Part shown: one piece after another, positions 21,420 through 35,794 of the stretch
Numbering within the stretch: position 1 is the first letter of the stretch
How the letters are laid out: every line of letters begins with the position of its first letter
NCBI RefSeq assembly: GCF_036711975.1
Contig: NC_091967.1
Location: forward strand, 14,012,001 to 14,076,000
Direction of reading: 5' to 3'
Length of the DNA: 64,000 bases
From: Onthophagus taurus
Taxonomy: Eukaryota; Arthropoda; Insecta; Coleoptera; Scarabaeidae
Position numbers and translations under genes: made by a program
The notes under the pieces: generated by a model
What the model saw: the letters and a program-made list of their open reading frames with translations, nothing else
What the model was told of the DNA's origin: nothing
Databases searched by the model: none

Positions 21420-24400
21420 TTAAATGTTATATTGTTTGCACTGCAGAAGATGGTTTTAATATAAACCAAACCAAAACGATAGCAAATATTAACAAACTAT
21501 GGAAATTATTTCTATTTGTAACTTTTTGTTGGCTCGACTACCTTTGTATCCAGACGATTGAGTATGGGTTGTGTTAGTTTTCGTGCCGATTTCTGCACAT
21601 TTTGGTATCTATGCGAGTCGTCGTCATATCTGGTAGCCACCAAAACTTGATAGGAAATGTTTGACCATCTTGGTGAAGGGTATCTTGTCATTTAATTGAA
21701 GCGCTTGTTTAAAGGGAGCAGAATGTTTTATCACTGTGAAATTAAAGTCCTTTAAATGAGATTTTTTTGGTTTAGGACCATCTGGTTTACTTCATGTTTT
21801 TATATTTGTACTCATTTTAGTTTAGACAATCCTCTGCCGTTTGTTAATTTCCATTTAACTTCAAATTTGTTATCTAAAAGAATAATCCATTCTATTTTAC
21901 TTCATCCTATATTTAAAAAAGAATTATTAAATAATTAATATAAATGGCAAAAAATGTATCCAAAGGAAAGTTTGAAAAGTGTCAACATAGATTTCACTTT
22001 GCTTACAAAGAATAAATGTAGAACATTGTACCCAATGTTTGTATTTTCAATTTCCTTTCTTCCGCCATAAACTTACACGGTCTGTATAAATTTCACAGAA
22101 TAAGGAGAAATGAAGGCAATTTCGTGTATACTTGGGCGCACTTCTATGTAGATCTACACGACATCAAGCTTTAAACTAAAAAGAGGAACTCTACTGGTGT
22201 AAGCGACATGCAAGCAATCATAATGTAAACTGTAAAATATCGTTTTAATATCGTATGTCTCGAACCGCATTGAAATTCCAAACGCCCTCATGCAAACAAG
22301 TCTCTTTTTCGACAACATGTCGACGGAAATGTTCACACCAAATAAACGAAGCATCGAGATCGATCGAACGACGAATGCAGCCGGTTAGGTGGCGGTAATC
22401 CGTGAAAACGTACAACTCATTGATTATTTAATCATCTATACGGTTTCGAATAATTTAGGAACTGCGTCGTAAATTTTTTAACCAATAGATTAACGGCGAT
22501 GAGATGTTTCTACAGTGAATTAGGTTCTAATGTGAGCTTCTTTCTAAATTAAAGATTTTTTGCTTTAAACGAGCCAATAAAGGACGCTTCCTGGAGAACG
22601 CGCACTTCGTTAGTCTTGTTAAAATTGAAGAGGAACTTGAATAGGAACATGACTGCCATTTTAAACATTAAGATTGATTTTCTGTACTAAAATAGCATAT
22701 TATTTAAGATGGAAATTACTATACCTACCTCAATTTGAAGTAATTTTCTGATTACCCAATTTAAATAAGTTAAGCTTTTCCAATTTCTAATTATGTAATA
22801 AGATGGGTTGTATTTGAAAATGTCTCTGTTCCAATTCTAAATGTATAAAATCTGTTTCTGATTGCTATTAATACTTTTATTTTATTATAATTACCATTGA
22901 ATGGTCATTATTGGTGATAAATGTTTTCGTATTTAGTGCTAAGATATTGCGCGCATTAAACCTCGTTAACCTCTAATGAGAAACACACATAGGTACCGTT
23001 ATCCTGTTAAATTATTACCACCATTAATACTAAAAGACTAGATACTGCACCGTATTTTTCCGCAGGTAACTCAACTAAACACAGGAGGAAATAACTATAC
23101 TGGTAATTTATCCAGCAATAACAGTTTGTTTCGTAGAATGCTTTTGCGATATAAGCCTCGATTAAAATAACATCACTTTTAGTTTAGTAAATTCATGGCA
23201 CACATTAGTTGATATTAATTCATTTCAAATATTAATCTTTTCGTACCAATTTGCATAAACAACGGTTGACTGCACGCCGGCATCGGACATGCAATTCCGT
23301 TGATGACATAATGGAAATTAATGGCAAACAACAAAATACCACACAATGGAAGTGATTGCGTATAACGGTTTTGCGTTTTGCGGGGTGTCAGTGTTACATT
23401 GTCATTACGATATTAACGCAAACACAATTTTAGAGAGCGGCTCTTGTACAAACGAACGCTGTTTGTATGTTTGTAATTAAAACTTTTGCGGCATTCGTTA
23501 CGACGTTTATAACATTCCCATATAAAACTTCAAAATAAAGTTAAAAACAACGTTTTAAATCAAAATTACATTTAGCTAAATTCTTTTTTTGGTTGGTAAT
23601 GCGGGCATGTATAATTATAATAAGTTTATGATTAGTTATCCGGATTATAATTGGTTAATAAGTCACCAGAAAGAAAAAAATGCATTAAAAATAATCATTA
23701 CTTTTTTTATTAACCCACGCAAACATTTACGATCAGTTTGCGTGATGCTTAAAAAAATATGAAATAATTACCTGGTTATTTATTGAGAACGCAATTTGAA
23801 ATAAGTATTAATTCCAAACCCCCTTCTTTTAATCTCGATCAAAAATTGAGAAACGAAAAAAGTAATCATCGAGAAAAAATAATCAACCGGACGAGGTTTT
23901 TCTTTCATCGGGAAATTCGAGTTCATGTTAAGTTCGCACGGGAAAATATCAATTCCCACGCGGAATAACTAACAAACCCCAATATTTTTAGATTAACCCC
24001 GCGTCGTATCGGGTATTCTGAATGGGTGGCAATATATCCCGGGGTGCTATCGCTGGTTGCACGCCACGAGATCATTCCGTTTCGTGATCAATAATGACGG
24101 ATCGTGTTGCGACGTCCTTTACACAAATAATTCGCACCCAGACTATTGTTTGCTCCTCGCAAATTAACATTATGCCCTATTCCTGGAATATTTTTTTTTT
24201 ATTCAAATTTTTATTCAATAATTGATTCTGCATTTCTTTTTTGACAATATAAACAGAATCTAACTAAGAAGAGCTACTTCTTTGGCTAAATCTAATTAAC
24301 TCCATGTGAAGAAGATGATTCATCAGGCTGATGTATAAGATTTCAGCTTTTTTTGTCATAAATACTGTTATTTTGATGTATCCTTAACTTGTATGTGGTA

Positions 24401-24880
24401 TAGAAACAGTGGGTTTAATAGAGCTAAGGATTTCTTGTCCTAGTAGGTCATAAATGTATCGTCCTATCTCTTGAACGGAAGTTGCAATATGGTTTTGCAA
24501 CTTCCTCATCACTTTTAGTTGGAACACCTTGTATTTCGTGCACTTTAATGGGCGCATCCACTTTATTGTCAGGCCTCTTTGATCTGGCGTCTTCTTCTGT
24601 ATTTGAAACAATTGAAAGTAGCTATATCAACATCGCACTTGCTCTTTAGTTTAACTTCTCATCTTATTGTTGCAACGATATATCACATACCCCAGAGTGC
24701 AGTCACTTCCGCGGATGTTTTGGCATTGCAGTCGAGCGATTACCACAGATACCTCTTCACTGTCCCAAGCACTCAACACATTCCCGGGGTTGACTGGGTA
24801 CTTCGACCATTTAGAATTCTTTCGTTTTGCTCCCGAGACGTGGAATTTCGGCACTTTCTACGACCGGATTTCTTATAGAA
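21420..24880. other. Gene-poor intergenic sequence
   Basis: I found no exon with homology or good splice context. The open frames here are short and unrelated to known domains. There is no tRNA-like or hairpin gene that I can defend. Confidence 0.4.
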
Positions 24881-24899
24881 ACTCAGACCGAGCTGTACT

Positions 24900-25200
24900 T
24901 TTCGTATTTAGATATAATAGACTATGACCTCATGCTGGATGATCTTGATGATTGTTGCTGAATAACTTTTATGCCATAATATCCTTCTTCATCTATTATC
25001 TCTTCTATCATACACTTTCCCTTGAAGGACGTATCTCAGAAGGCTGTATTTGCATCTGTTTCTCATAGTATATCCAAGATACTGTCCTGTTAGTTACTCT
25101 ATCCATCCAGATATCTTCAATACTCTTCTATAGAGTAACATTTCTAAACCTTTGAGTTAAACTCTGACAAAGCCAATGAGCTTAACGCAGAAGGACTTCT
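24900..25200 (-). mobile_element. Non-LTR retrotransposon C-terminal tail remnant
   Basis: On the minus strand, 25165 to about 24950 reads, with stops, LLYRRVLKISGW, then YTMRNRCKYSLLRYVLQGKV and RRILWHKSY. This follows the typical tail of RTE-like LINE proteins: 'RRMLKISW-D-VTN', 'YLGH-MRN-KY-LL---LQGK--G-R--GRR--SWLK'. The zone 25200-26000 may contain older upstream parts, but I could not identify an RT core there. Confidence 0.55.
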
Positions 25201-25209
25201 ACAGAGTGG

Positions 25210-28200
25210 TGATTTTCACCTAAGATGATAAAACAGTGCAGTTGTATGGAAAGATATAATGCAGTATGCTGGTAGCAACCTCGTTTAGCTCCATCAGTCG
25301 GAGAGCTTACCTCTTTGTGTTTTAGTCTTGTAGTGCATACTGGGACTTAGGATCCAATTATACAACCTTTATATTTTTACTTCGTTTGTCTGTGGAGGGA
25401 CTATGGAGGATTCTATCCCTTGCCAAGAAATCTAATGATAACCTTTGATAATTTTTGTATAGTTTTCTTGACTGTTTCAGATTGTTTTGATTGTTTCATT
25501 CCTAAAGTTACACCATAATACACTGGTTGATTTCAATTATGGTACACAGGCCTCAATTTCCTTGTCAATAGGCCTAATCATATATTTCCCACTACTATGG
25601 ATGTTGGGAAAGTCAACATGATCCAGCTCGGTTGTTTTACATTGTATTTGACTGAGAGTACTGTGATCCGTCTGGCTTGGTGTGTTCTACTATCTAGTCA
25701 ATAACCTTCTGCTTAGTTTATTATTAGCTGTGCTATATCAGTAAATTCTCCCGAACTGTTCCAATTCTTTGGATTGTTTGTTTTAATGCTAAACCTGAAA
25801 ACCAATCTGGCCGTCAGGTTTTGCCATGATAGTGAGAATGTTACTTCTGCCTAGAAAAGCTGTTTCTCTTTTTTGGAAGTCCTTTCGCTCACCGTACGAG
25901 TCTTAAATGCATATGTCAGTAATAAATGCATAAAATAGTAAATAGGCTTCAAATCAAATCCTTAGATATATTAAACTTGCTTCATTTCCATTTTTTGGAC
26001 ACCAAGATTGTTGTGTGTTTTATATTGTAACACTTCAGAAAATTTTCTCTGTAAGTACGAAGTATAACAAATAACTACTAAATTCTATACATCCTTATGC
26101 ATAAAAATAAATATATTTTTTAAGAAGTTTCAAAAAGACGTATGTCATAACCAAATCTTTTTAGTTACAATATGACAACGATGGTCGTCCATCAAAATGA
26201 ATTATGCCTTTTGTGTTGGAAAATCACGCATGAAGTCCCTTTATGAAAGCCAATCCCATATCGTTGGGAGTTTGAAACTTTTCAAAAGTTGGCCCACCCC
26301 TAATTAAATTTCGAATGTATTTTGGAGTTGTTGTGTTTCCGCGAGCGCAAGCCGTTTTGTTTTTTTTTTTCGGAAGAACTGAAACTGGCTGAAATATGGT
26401 TATTTACGGCAACCATCGATTTTCGTTAGAACAGGCAGTCAACACTCTCGGTCGTCCATTAGGGTAATTGTTAAATTTGCACCTGTCCCCCCGAATTGAC
26501 AGGACCTAGTTCACCTAGTACATAGTCGCTGTGGGATTTCAATTTAAAAGGAACATGCTATATATTCATTTATACGACTCGATGAAATCGGTCAAAAAAA
26601 TAACCAATTTCCCCGAAAGTTCGTTTCACTTCTGTGCTGATTTATTACTTTATATTTTATATAATTCAAACGGGAAAGAAAAATAAGTTGAGAAAAAAGA
26701 TTAATTTGTCTAAGTTATGAAATAAAATCTGTTGCTTGTAAATAACAAAAAGAAAATGAAATGGTTTTAAGGCTGTTTAATACATTTTCATGTTTCACAG
26801 CTGTCGACACTTTTTCTTTCTTTTCGCTTTATTACAAAACTCAGATATCAAAGAAAAAACGAACAATGCCTTATATAATTTCTTTTTCAATATAAAAAAG
26901 ACTCAACATCCTACATCTCTTTGTAAAAGAAAAATTAATCAACTTTAATTACGATATTCTTTTAAAGAAACTGAAACGCCTTAGATTAATTTTGTACGGG
27001 AACAAATCAAAAGTTTTCGAATCCTTCCCAACGTCCGCATTCGGAGATTTCGAGAAGAAAGCATCAATCTTAGGAATGATGTAACTTGCACAATAAGACT
27101 TTACAATTTCGATTGCTCTATTGATTGCATTGAGGAGTGAGTATCTAACCGCTAAAATCATCTCCAACCTTTATCTTCACATGCTGAGCACGTCTACGGG
27201 AACCTCTTCGATACAGAGACGAGAGTTCCAATGGTGGTTGTCGACCGAGCAAAAGTAGACTGTGAGATTACTTGCTAACTTTGAAAGTTGTTCAAAACAG
27301 CGAGGGGAAGTAGAGAAGGAAGTATTTTTGAGGTCGATGTTTGTGATGAGAATAAAATGAATAAAAATTGAACTTATTTACAAGAGTGGTATTTTGAAAT
27401 GAAACTAATTTAAGTTACTATCTACATTCGTAATTGTCAGTATCAGCCAACGTTCTTTTATTCTTATATTTAAGGTACGTTGAATAAAGACCGTGTATTG
27501 TTATAAAATGATTTTTTTTGAAAATGCGTTGATTGATTATATCTAGTCGTTCTTTGATATAGGGAAGAAAACTAGATAATCTTAATGCTCTAATATGGTA
27601 CAGTCTATATCTCGAACGTCTGCTTTTCTGAAATATTGTTGTATCTGTTCTTTTTAGCACTTGTAGGTTCATTAGATATTTTGTTGTCAAACTAAAAATT
27701 TTCATTAATCTCATGTTCCAACCACGAAGAGTTCCGTTCAACATCTGCACTAGATGGCATCATGGAGTGATCCACACTTCAAAAGCCTCAGCTGGACTTT
27801 AACCGCTGATAAATCATACCATTTCTTGGTTAGTCAGTGGATTCCCTATCTTATTAATAACACCCATCAAGTCAGAAATGTCCATGAAAACATATATAAG
27901 TCCTTGTAACGTTTTCAGAAGATTCAGTTTGACTTCGGTATTAGGGTTATTTTAAAAGTGTGGAAATACCAATACTATAAAATTCCTTTGTCTGATTATT
28001 TGAGAAAATCTCTGTCTAGCAAAAAAAGTTGGATACGAAAATTTAGATAATTTAACCAAATTAGTTTTCGGTTGCGAGTGGTATTTCCTTGAAATCAGAC
28101 CAATTGTATCCGTCCATCCACAATTGCATTCTGAGTGTCAGTGATTCCATTACAAAACTACTCCGACAGATTGGCGGTTACACTGCTGGTACGAACCCGT

Positions 28201-31200
28201 ACACATGTGAAACTGAAATGGAGTCTGTCGAATCAATTCCGTACCAATTTGTGCCGTTTCCGATACAGCACATTGCCCTCGGAATGTCCTCCTTACGTGA
28301 CTTTCTATTGTACTACTGATACGCATCGCCGATAACTGGGGTTCAATAAATCCAACATATGGAAAGTAGACAAACTCACATTCATATCTTTAGTTTTAAA
28401 ATTTACTTTTTAGATTACTTGAAAAAGAATTTTTATATTTTATCTTGAATTATAACTGGTTGGTTCTTTATGAAGATTTATTACTGTAATTTTCTTTACA
28501 AATTCTGGGCAATTTACTTTAGTTGTTTCAATTGAAAAGAGGAATTGTTTGGAAAGTTTCTCTATGCGCATAGTTCCTAGACAAGCTAGATTCATAGCTT
28601 TTAGATCAAAAGCAATAGTTAACGCTTCGTTCCTCGTTAAAAGTTAAAAAGAAAAATAATTTAAGGTTATAAAAGCGATTGGGTGCAGTATTTTTCCAAT
28701 TAGGTGACTTCGGGTAAGATAAATGTTTGCTTTTAATTACGGAGGTGAAGTACGTTGCTCCCAACGTTAAGGCAAACGAAGTTGCAAACTGAAACTCGGG
28801 GTTCGTACTGTAAACATATTGAACTGGACGAATACTTTAAACGATGAATACTATTAAACACAGCGCCGTTTTAATGCAATCAATTGAAAAAAAAATGAAA
28901 ATGTTACTTGCGATGGTTTTCTGTTATAGAATTCATATTAAAATTTATGGATTTAGCGTGGAAATTGAAATCGTACTGAAAAACTTCTCCTCTTCATTTT
29001 AACGACATAAATCTTGAGCCGGGTTCGGAAAAATTGTGCTAACAACGCAGTTTGGAGGAATATTCGGAACGTTAAATCATTTCCGTTGAGTGCACTGGAG
29101 ACATTTTGATGCTTTGGACACAGCCGAATAGCTGACGTACAGGTTCAGCACTGCCAAGAATTTTTATGTTGTTTAACTTATCTGGTAAACTAAGCTTTAT
29201 CGTGGTAATATTTTTTTAGGGGAAGCAATTAAAATGAAGTGATGCAATTTTTTACCGTAACCGCAATTTCAACGTTAATAAAGGTTCGTATTTGCCAATT
29301 CTACTCAACATGCAAATACAGACTAATCCTACTGGTCTCGTCAAACGATTGTGTTTACGTCGCTTTCAGTGAATATTTATTTCAAAAGTGTTGAAAAATA
29401 TATTTTTGCACTTTTTTTTTATAGAACTTTTATTAAAAAAGTTGTAAAAAAAACTTGGACAGAAATAAAAAAAAAGATACGTTGATGCAATAAAAACAGC
29501 AAAAAAAAGTTTGTAATTTAATTTTAAAAATAAATAAATCGTATTAGTAAAGATAACACAGCAATTTCGAAACTACAAAATGAAAGTAGTAAAATGCACA
29601 AATTGCCTGCACATGTCGTTGTGGTTAAAAAGAAAAGTAAATCACTTTTCGATAGAATTTTATTATAAAATAGAAAACCTGTTACGTTATCGATCAGTTT
29701 CAATTTTCCTTTCAATTTTATAAAAACGCACAAAATATCTCAATAATTTTTGCACGCATCATATGAAATAAAAAAATAACTGCTGATATTTATTCAAGCT
29801 GCGTTCTGAATCTGGTGTTTGAGATGAACCATGACAGTCGCTATATGAGACTGCTGGTAAAAGTGACTAGCTGGAATTATAAAAATGGCTTCATAATCGC
29901 TCATATTACATTTCCTTCACTACCATTTCAGACATTTTTTAACATCTTACGTGACACCTCTCAACATCAATCTACCATCTATATATATAGATAGAATATA
30001 GAAAATTCTTATACCTGTTTGAAGATGATGGTGTATTTTGAACACTGGTTCAGAGTGACTCATGGCATAACTTGGAAATTTCTAGTTTCTGTTTTATTGC
30101 TGTGGTCATAATAGTCTGTGCAACAAGTCCCGTGTAGTTGATCTCTTGTCTGAGATTGAACAACTTATCTGAATTGTTTTTGAAACATCTAACCTATTTA
30201 CACCAGAACCATTCAGGCTATTATCTAAAAGTCACTATTATGTTGTGACAGGGTATGTACAGAATTGTAAAAAGCAAGTTTTATCTTCAATCACATAGTA
30301 ATACATTTTAAGGTATTGTTGTAAATGCATCTTAATTTATTACTAGAAAGTCGTAATTCGAGCTGATTCGTAATCTTGTGTAAAGGTGCCCTTTGGCCAT
30401 GAAGGTGTAAGTTGAGACGTTTAGTAGGGGATTTATTGCTGTTTCTCTTCTGTTGACACCTTATTTAGTTTTCCGTTTGCTTTCACTAATGTCTATATGT
30501 AGGGATTGTTTCCACATGGTATAGATATAGTTTTTCCCTTATGACAGTTATGAGATAAGCTAAATTTGAAAATTAGACATTTGTGTTCTTCAGGTTTTTT
30601 TTTCTTTCAGGACATAACTGGGACATAATCATACATAAAGGGATAACCTAAGTTTTTGTCAGAACATTTATTACTTTCTTCACAACAATCTTGTTTACGG
30701 CACTATGTTTCAATTGTTAACCCTTCTTTACTTGCAATAACTTTGGCAACGTACCATTACATCGTCTTACAGTCAATTTGGGTCTATTTAAACCTACACA
30801 AATAAATTTTCATTGCATCGTTTTGTACTCCGAGGCAATACTCAAGTGGTATTCATCATGCATACTTGCGTAACTTCTGATAGAGGTTTATAACATATCA
30901 GTTTTCCGCAGAACTGCATTATACAACTACTTAAACTTTAAAGAAAGGAAACGTTATTGAATGAAAAAACGCTCTGGTTTTACTTGTAGTTTCAATCCAC
31001 ATAGTTTTAGTACCGAAAATGAATGACCTCACCATTTCCCTGCTATATAACCAGATGAAATTAGTATATGTAGATCACGAATAATTTGGATAAATAATTA
31101 AAAACATTACAATCCTTAATATTACTTAGAATTTAATTTAAATCGATGTGTTAATATTACTTTATATATATTTCAAATTTCAGTTTGAAATGGGTAATAT

Positions 31201-33990
31201 TTTCAGGAACACCTGCTCTTGTTGTTTTAATTATACCGAATCCGTAGTTATTGGCCCGATTTTGTTCGGGATACGTGCTTAAATTATAAAATCCGTTGAC
31301 AACCTGCTATGTTCGTTTCACAAACCACCCACGCTTTATGTTTAGCTTTATGTTAACCCAGCGGTTTTTGCGCCTTTCAAATACGATAGTCCACATCAAT
31401 AGCCCAATTTTATTATTTTTAATATGTTGCCTTTAACCACGTACAACAACACACACCCTTCTATCAAAATTTATTCGTACAAAACATTTCCTTTTTCAAT
31501 TTAAAATTATCAAAAATATTGAATTAAAGTTATTAGTTCAAGAGATGAAAAAATATAAAAATAAGAACTACCTCGCAATTTAAGCACTGAATTAATCCAT
31601 TACCTTGGGTGCAAACACGCCCTGTTTAGTTTGAGCAAACAAAGATAACCGAACGTCGTCGTTAGAACAAAGATCGAAAAAGAAGAACAGCGGGAGGGCG
31701 TTACGTTATAAAAAAAATACGGCAGTTGACAATGTTCATTCTTTTGGCTGGAGGAAGTATGAATCAGCTGATAAAGTAGGGTGCCGTGGGCGTGTGTGTG
31801 CTTTTGGGGAAGGTGAATGTATTTACCTAAGCTTTTTATAATAAAAAGACATCGAGTTGGTTTGCTTTTCATTTTCAGGTAGTTGATTATCCTGCAAAGT
31901 TCATTCTAGTCGATTTGTTTTACAATTAATTATAGACTATGAAGGTATATTAAATGCATTATTGTAAGAGCTTTTACCAACGATCGCGACGTCGAGATTT
32001 GAGTGCATTAAGCTAATCGATTACAATGTAAATAAATTAGGTTGCTTGCATTACCAGATTAGATTACTAATAATCCAAGGTCGTCCGTCTTTTCGTGGTC
32101 ATGTCCTCTGGGAAGCGTGGATCAAATTTAAACCTAGTTCTAGTAATCTTAATAAACTCTGGGAAATCTATAAGATTAAAGTCCCTTCGCGCTAAGCTTT
32201 CGCTTTATTAGTCTATATTATATCGCGTGTTTAATAATTTCTGATAATACTAACAATATTTCAAAGTTTTGAGAAAAGTTTTAGCAACATAATAAAAATT
32301 TTAACTAAATTGATAAGAACGACTTTGATTTTGAAAAATAATTTGTTTCAGCTACAGAAAAATCTCTAAGTATCACCTAGCAACCGAGGGCTATAAACCT
32401 TTTTCGAGAGAACACTTCAGATATTAAACATTAAATGGAGGATTCTTATCAGGTAGATAGCTGAAAATGAATTCACCTCTGAGTTCTTACTACAAGGCTG
32501 CCAGATTCTTCAATTTGTTCCGTAAATGGCGTGAAAGTTATCTTGCCCAACGACGACTAAGTAGGAAATAAAGGGTCAATGTGCGCTTCACGATAAGAAT
32601 TGTTATTCTTTCGTGCGAAACTTCGATGTCTTTTAGAAAGGGGTAATTTTTTTAAGAGTATTATTTTTTATCTATTGAAAACATTCCTGATTAAAGGATT
32701 TTTACGTGTTTTCTGCGTGTTCTGCAATCTCAAAAGTGCAACGAAATACATGAATGTCTATTCCTAAACAAACTGGATCTTTATGAGATAGTTTTCCAAC
32801 ATTTTTGAAGTGTTCTAAAGAATTTTGAAACAAGAATTAATGCATCCTTTTTCAGACAATGACTATAAAGTCCCCAGGAACTTTAGTAGAACTTGTAAAT
32901 CCCACTTTTGTCCACATTATATATTTTTCTAAATTTGTTTAATATCAGAAAACTTCATCTTTATTAAATGCTAAAATTCTTACTTTCTTAAAAGGTTCAG
33001 ACTGTGCAAAGCATACAAACTTCAAACTCTGGACATCATTATTCCAGCTAGGAAGTAAAATACCGCCTCTGCAATATTATGCCTTGAACGATGTACCAAA
33101 GAATTATAATGTCCATACAGGTGGACCCAGTGAATTGAAGATTATAGTTGACATAGTAAACACAATGACCAAAGAAATTTGTTTCATCAATTTGAAAATA
33201 TAATCGTTTGGTTTCATTTACAGTTTTTGATGGCAATGAGTTGCTGACTGGAAACGTAATGAGATAGCAATATTCGCTTTTCGCATTGAACTCCAATTCC
33301 CTTTGTTGAAGTCGATTCCGGTGTTCTGCAACTATACTAAATGTTGATAGAAATTAACTATGATTGTTACATTTTTTAAGAAAATATATTCGAAGCAGGA
33401 TTACAGGGTACATGATTGTTGAACATTTCACACCGTGTTGTTTGTTGAATCATCACCAAGTAGAAGATAGGCATCGATCCATCATACATCATCTCTCTTC
33501 CTCATCACCTCCGCCATCCACGTTCTATCCTTTCCTCCCATCCAGTACGCGTTCTCATTTCATACCACCCATCCACAAAGCGTCACACCTCAGCATATGA
33601 TGAATTGTCTCCCAATCATCTTTAAGTCTCTCTTCATTTCCTCTACCCTTCTCCATCAAATATAAAATTCCTCCGTCATTGTGACTTTATACTTATTATT
33701 GTATTTCTCCTCTTCTTTCGTTCTTCGTTCTTGTTTTTTCAAATCTCTATCTCTATCCTCCAACTATTTCCACTTTTGGAGTAATAATTATGAAGTACTG
33801 TTTGCCAGTTTTGTCGCCAATTTTGGTTTCTAGTGAATACAGAACTTTAATATGACTAAGTCTGTTGCACGTATATTACATAAGCAAACAGATCAGTGAC
33901 TGAAGTACAATTGTTTTCATTTCAATTTTAAGCTGCATTAATGACTCTTATTGTGATACTATAAAGGTATTATAAACTATAATAGTTATT
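25210..33990. other. Gene-poor intergenic sequence
   Basis: No supported gene. The 110-codon minus frame at 27418-27750 and the paired plus frames at 28089-28335 have no recognisable domain. A pyrimidine-rich CATC/TCC stretch is present around 33480-33700. Confidence 0.4.
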
Positions 33991-34000
33991 TATATTACAA

Positions 34001-34492
34001 GTGGGCTATAAACATAAGTACGAGTCTGAAGAATTGCACGACGAGGTCGTAGACCGAGTCGTGTAATCACACGAGTACTGTAATTATGCACTAGCCCACG
34101 TGTGATATACAGCATTTTATCTACGACTGCTAAAAATTACTAAAAAATCAATTTCTTTAAAAAAGTCTATTTGACATTTATAAAAATATTCTGAAATGAT
34201 TGTTGACAATTTTGAATTGTCAGTTTCAACAACATGTTTACTCATCTGGAATAAGTCTTTTGAAATGTAAAAACGTAACAATGAATGTTTATAATAAATA
34301 GTATTGTTTTTTTGTAAGTAGATAGCACTTTTTCTTTTGTATTGTTGCTCGTTTCAATAAATTAAGTCTGTTCTGATTAGGCTAAAAATGCGTTACGTAA
34401 TAAAACCAGTGTGGTAATGAACTTCATTACGTAACTCAAATCACCTCAAATGAGTGCGGTAATGACGACTTATCCAAGCAGTCGTAGATAAA
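34001..34492. repeat. Hairpin block and 15-bp inverted-repeat element
   Basis: GTGGGCTA (34001) pairs with TAGCCCAC (34092-34099), enclosing a second hairpin, ATTGCACGAC (34033) with GTCGTGTAAT (34058-34067). Immediately after, TTTATCTACGACTGC (34116-34130) is repeated inverted as GCAGTCGTAGATAAA (34478-34492), bounding a 377-bp segment. This looks like a small non-autonomous transposon next to a hairpin-forming sequence. Confidence 0.5.
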
Positions 34493-35794
34493 GTATATTT
34501 ATAAACATGAATTTATTTATTTAAATTTTTTGAAATATAAATCATTCGTTAAGGTTACAAAGACATCAACTATAATTTATTCGAAAGAGCACCGAGGTAC
34601 TTTAATAGCAATTTTCTCTTTTAGCGCTGCGGGGTGTAAGTAATGTTGCGTAGGGACAATAGCTATGGCGGGGAAAAGTTGGTGTGACTTCGAAACGATT
34701 TATACTTGTTAAGAATTTTTGTTGGCTCGTCGAAGCGAATGATAAATAGTCGATTTATTAAATTGGATATAAAATATAACATTTTCAAGAAAATGTTATA
34801 ATGTATTTATGTTACATGACTACAAAGATAGTTCTTTTATGTATAATGTTTATAAAATCATAAGAATCTGATAGAGATTTGAAGATTTTACGTTGGCAAT
34901 AAATGCGTTAGATAGTTATCATACTAAATTTGCGGGCAACCTCCTTTCGATAGCTACTTTACTGGTACTAAAATAGTGCAAAGGAATGCAGGACGTCGGC
35001 GGAGATATTCTAGGTTGTAAAAGGGTAATAAGGATAATGTTCCTCTTTTACGATCTCATAAACATTTTAGCACTTATATCAAGGGGCAACTGCGTCAGAT
35101 CGCGTGTTTTCAACCTAGAGAAATAATACGCCTGCTGTCGTCGAAAGGTCGGTTACCTACTACCCAAGCAACAATGTCGATAATTATTTATAGACATACA
35201 GGGAAAATACGGTACAATTAGAAAGTTTACAATCAGCGCACGGTGTTCCAATCCGGAGAGAAGTTGCAAGCGGTTGCAGAATAACTTTGCGCATTTCGGA
35301 ACACCGCCAGAATTAACAATATCGATTTTATAGATCCCAGAGTTCTAACTAGTGCATTATCAGAACAAGCCTGGTCTTAAGTTTTAATGTCGTTTACGTT
35401 AATTGCGATTTACTTCACTGATTTATTTCCCCCGCCGTACGTTCCGCCCTTCTATCCAATGCAAGAAGTTAAATTACCTAAGGAACTAAATTGCATCTCG
35501 ACATAATCGATTCTACCCAAATTAATTTGTATGATCTGTTTAACCCAATTTTAAATTAATAGTTATTAATAGCACTTAATTAAATCAAAAATATTTTTTT
35601 TCAATTTTCTATATTTAATTTTTGATAAAAAATGGATAACATGAGTATTATTTGTATTCAGTGTTTGTCTTATATTAGTCATAATCATAATAACTGATAA
35701 GATGTGTACGAATTAAATGTAAGTAACTGTTTAATATATCATCACTGTAGCTATCTTTAAGTTACAATTTAGTTCGTTTTAAATTTGAATTGCT
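34493..35794. other. Upstream region of the DESI-like gene
   Basis: About 1.3 kb without an exon. A partial dyad, GGTGTTCCAATCC and TTTCGGAACACC, lies near 35240-35310. The DESI-like promoter should be in the last few hundred bases, but no clear core motif is seen. Confidence 0.35.

Noticed and set aside
24579-24927. Overlapping 99- and 86-codon plus-strand frames
   Set aside because: They lie next to and opposite the minus-strand LINE tail and have no domain.
27418-27750. 110-codon minus-strand frame with faint LINE-tail flavour
   Set aside because: The resemblance to retrotransposon C-termini (IRALRLSSF, KNHFITIHGL) is too weak to call.
31600-31872. 90-codon minus-strand frame
   Set aside because: No domain or conserved motif; its HTHAHG word comes from a short GT-rich run.
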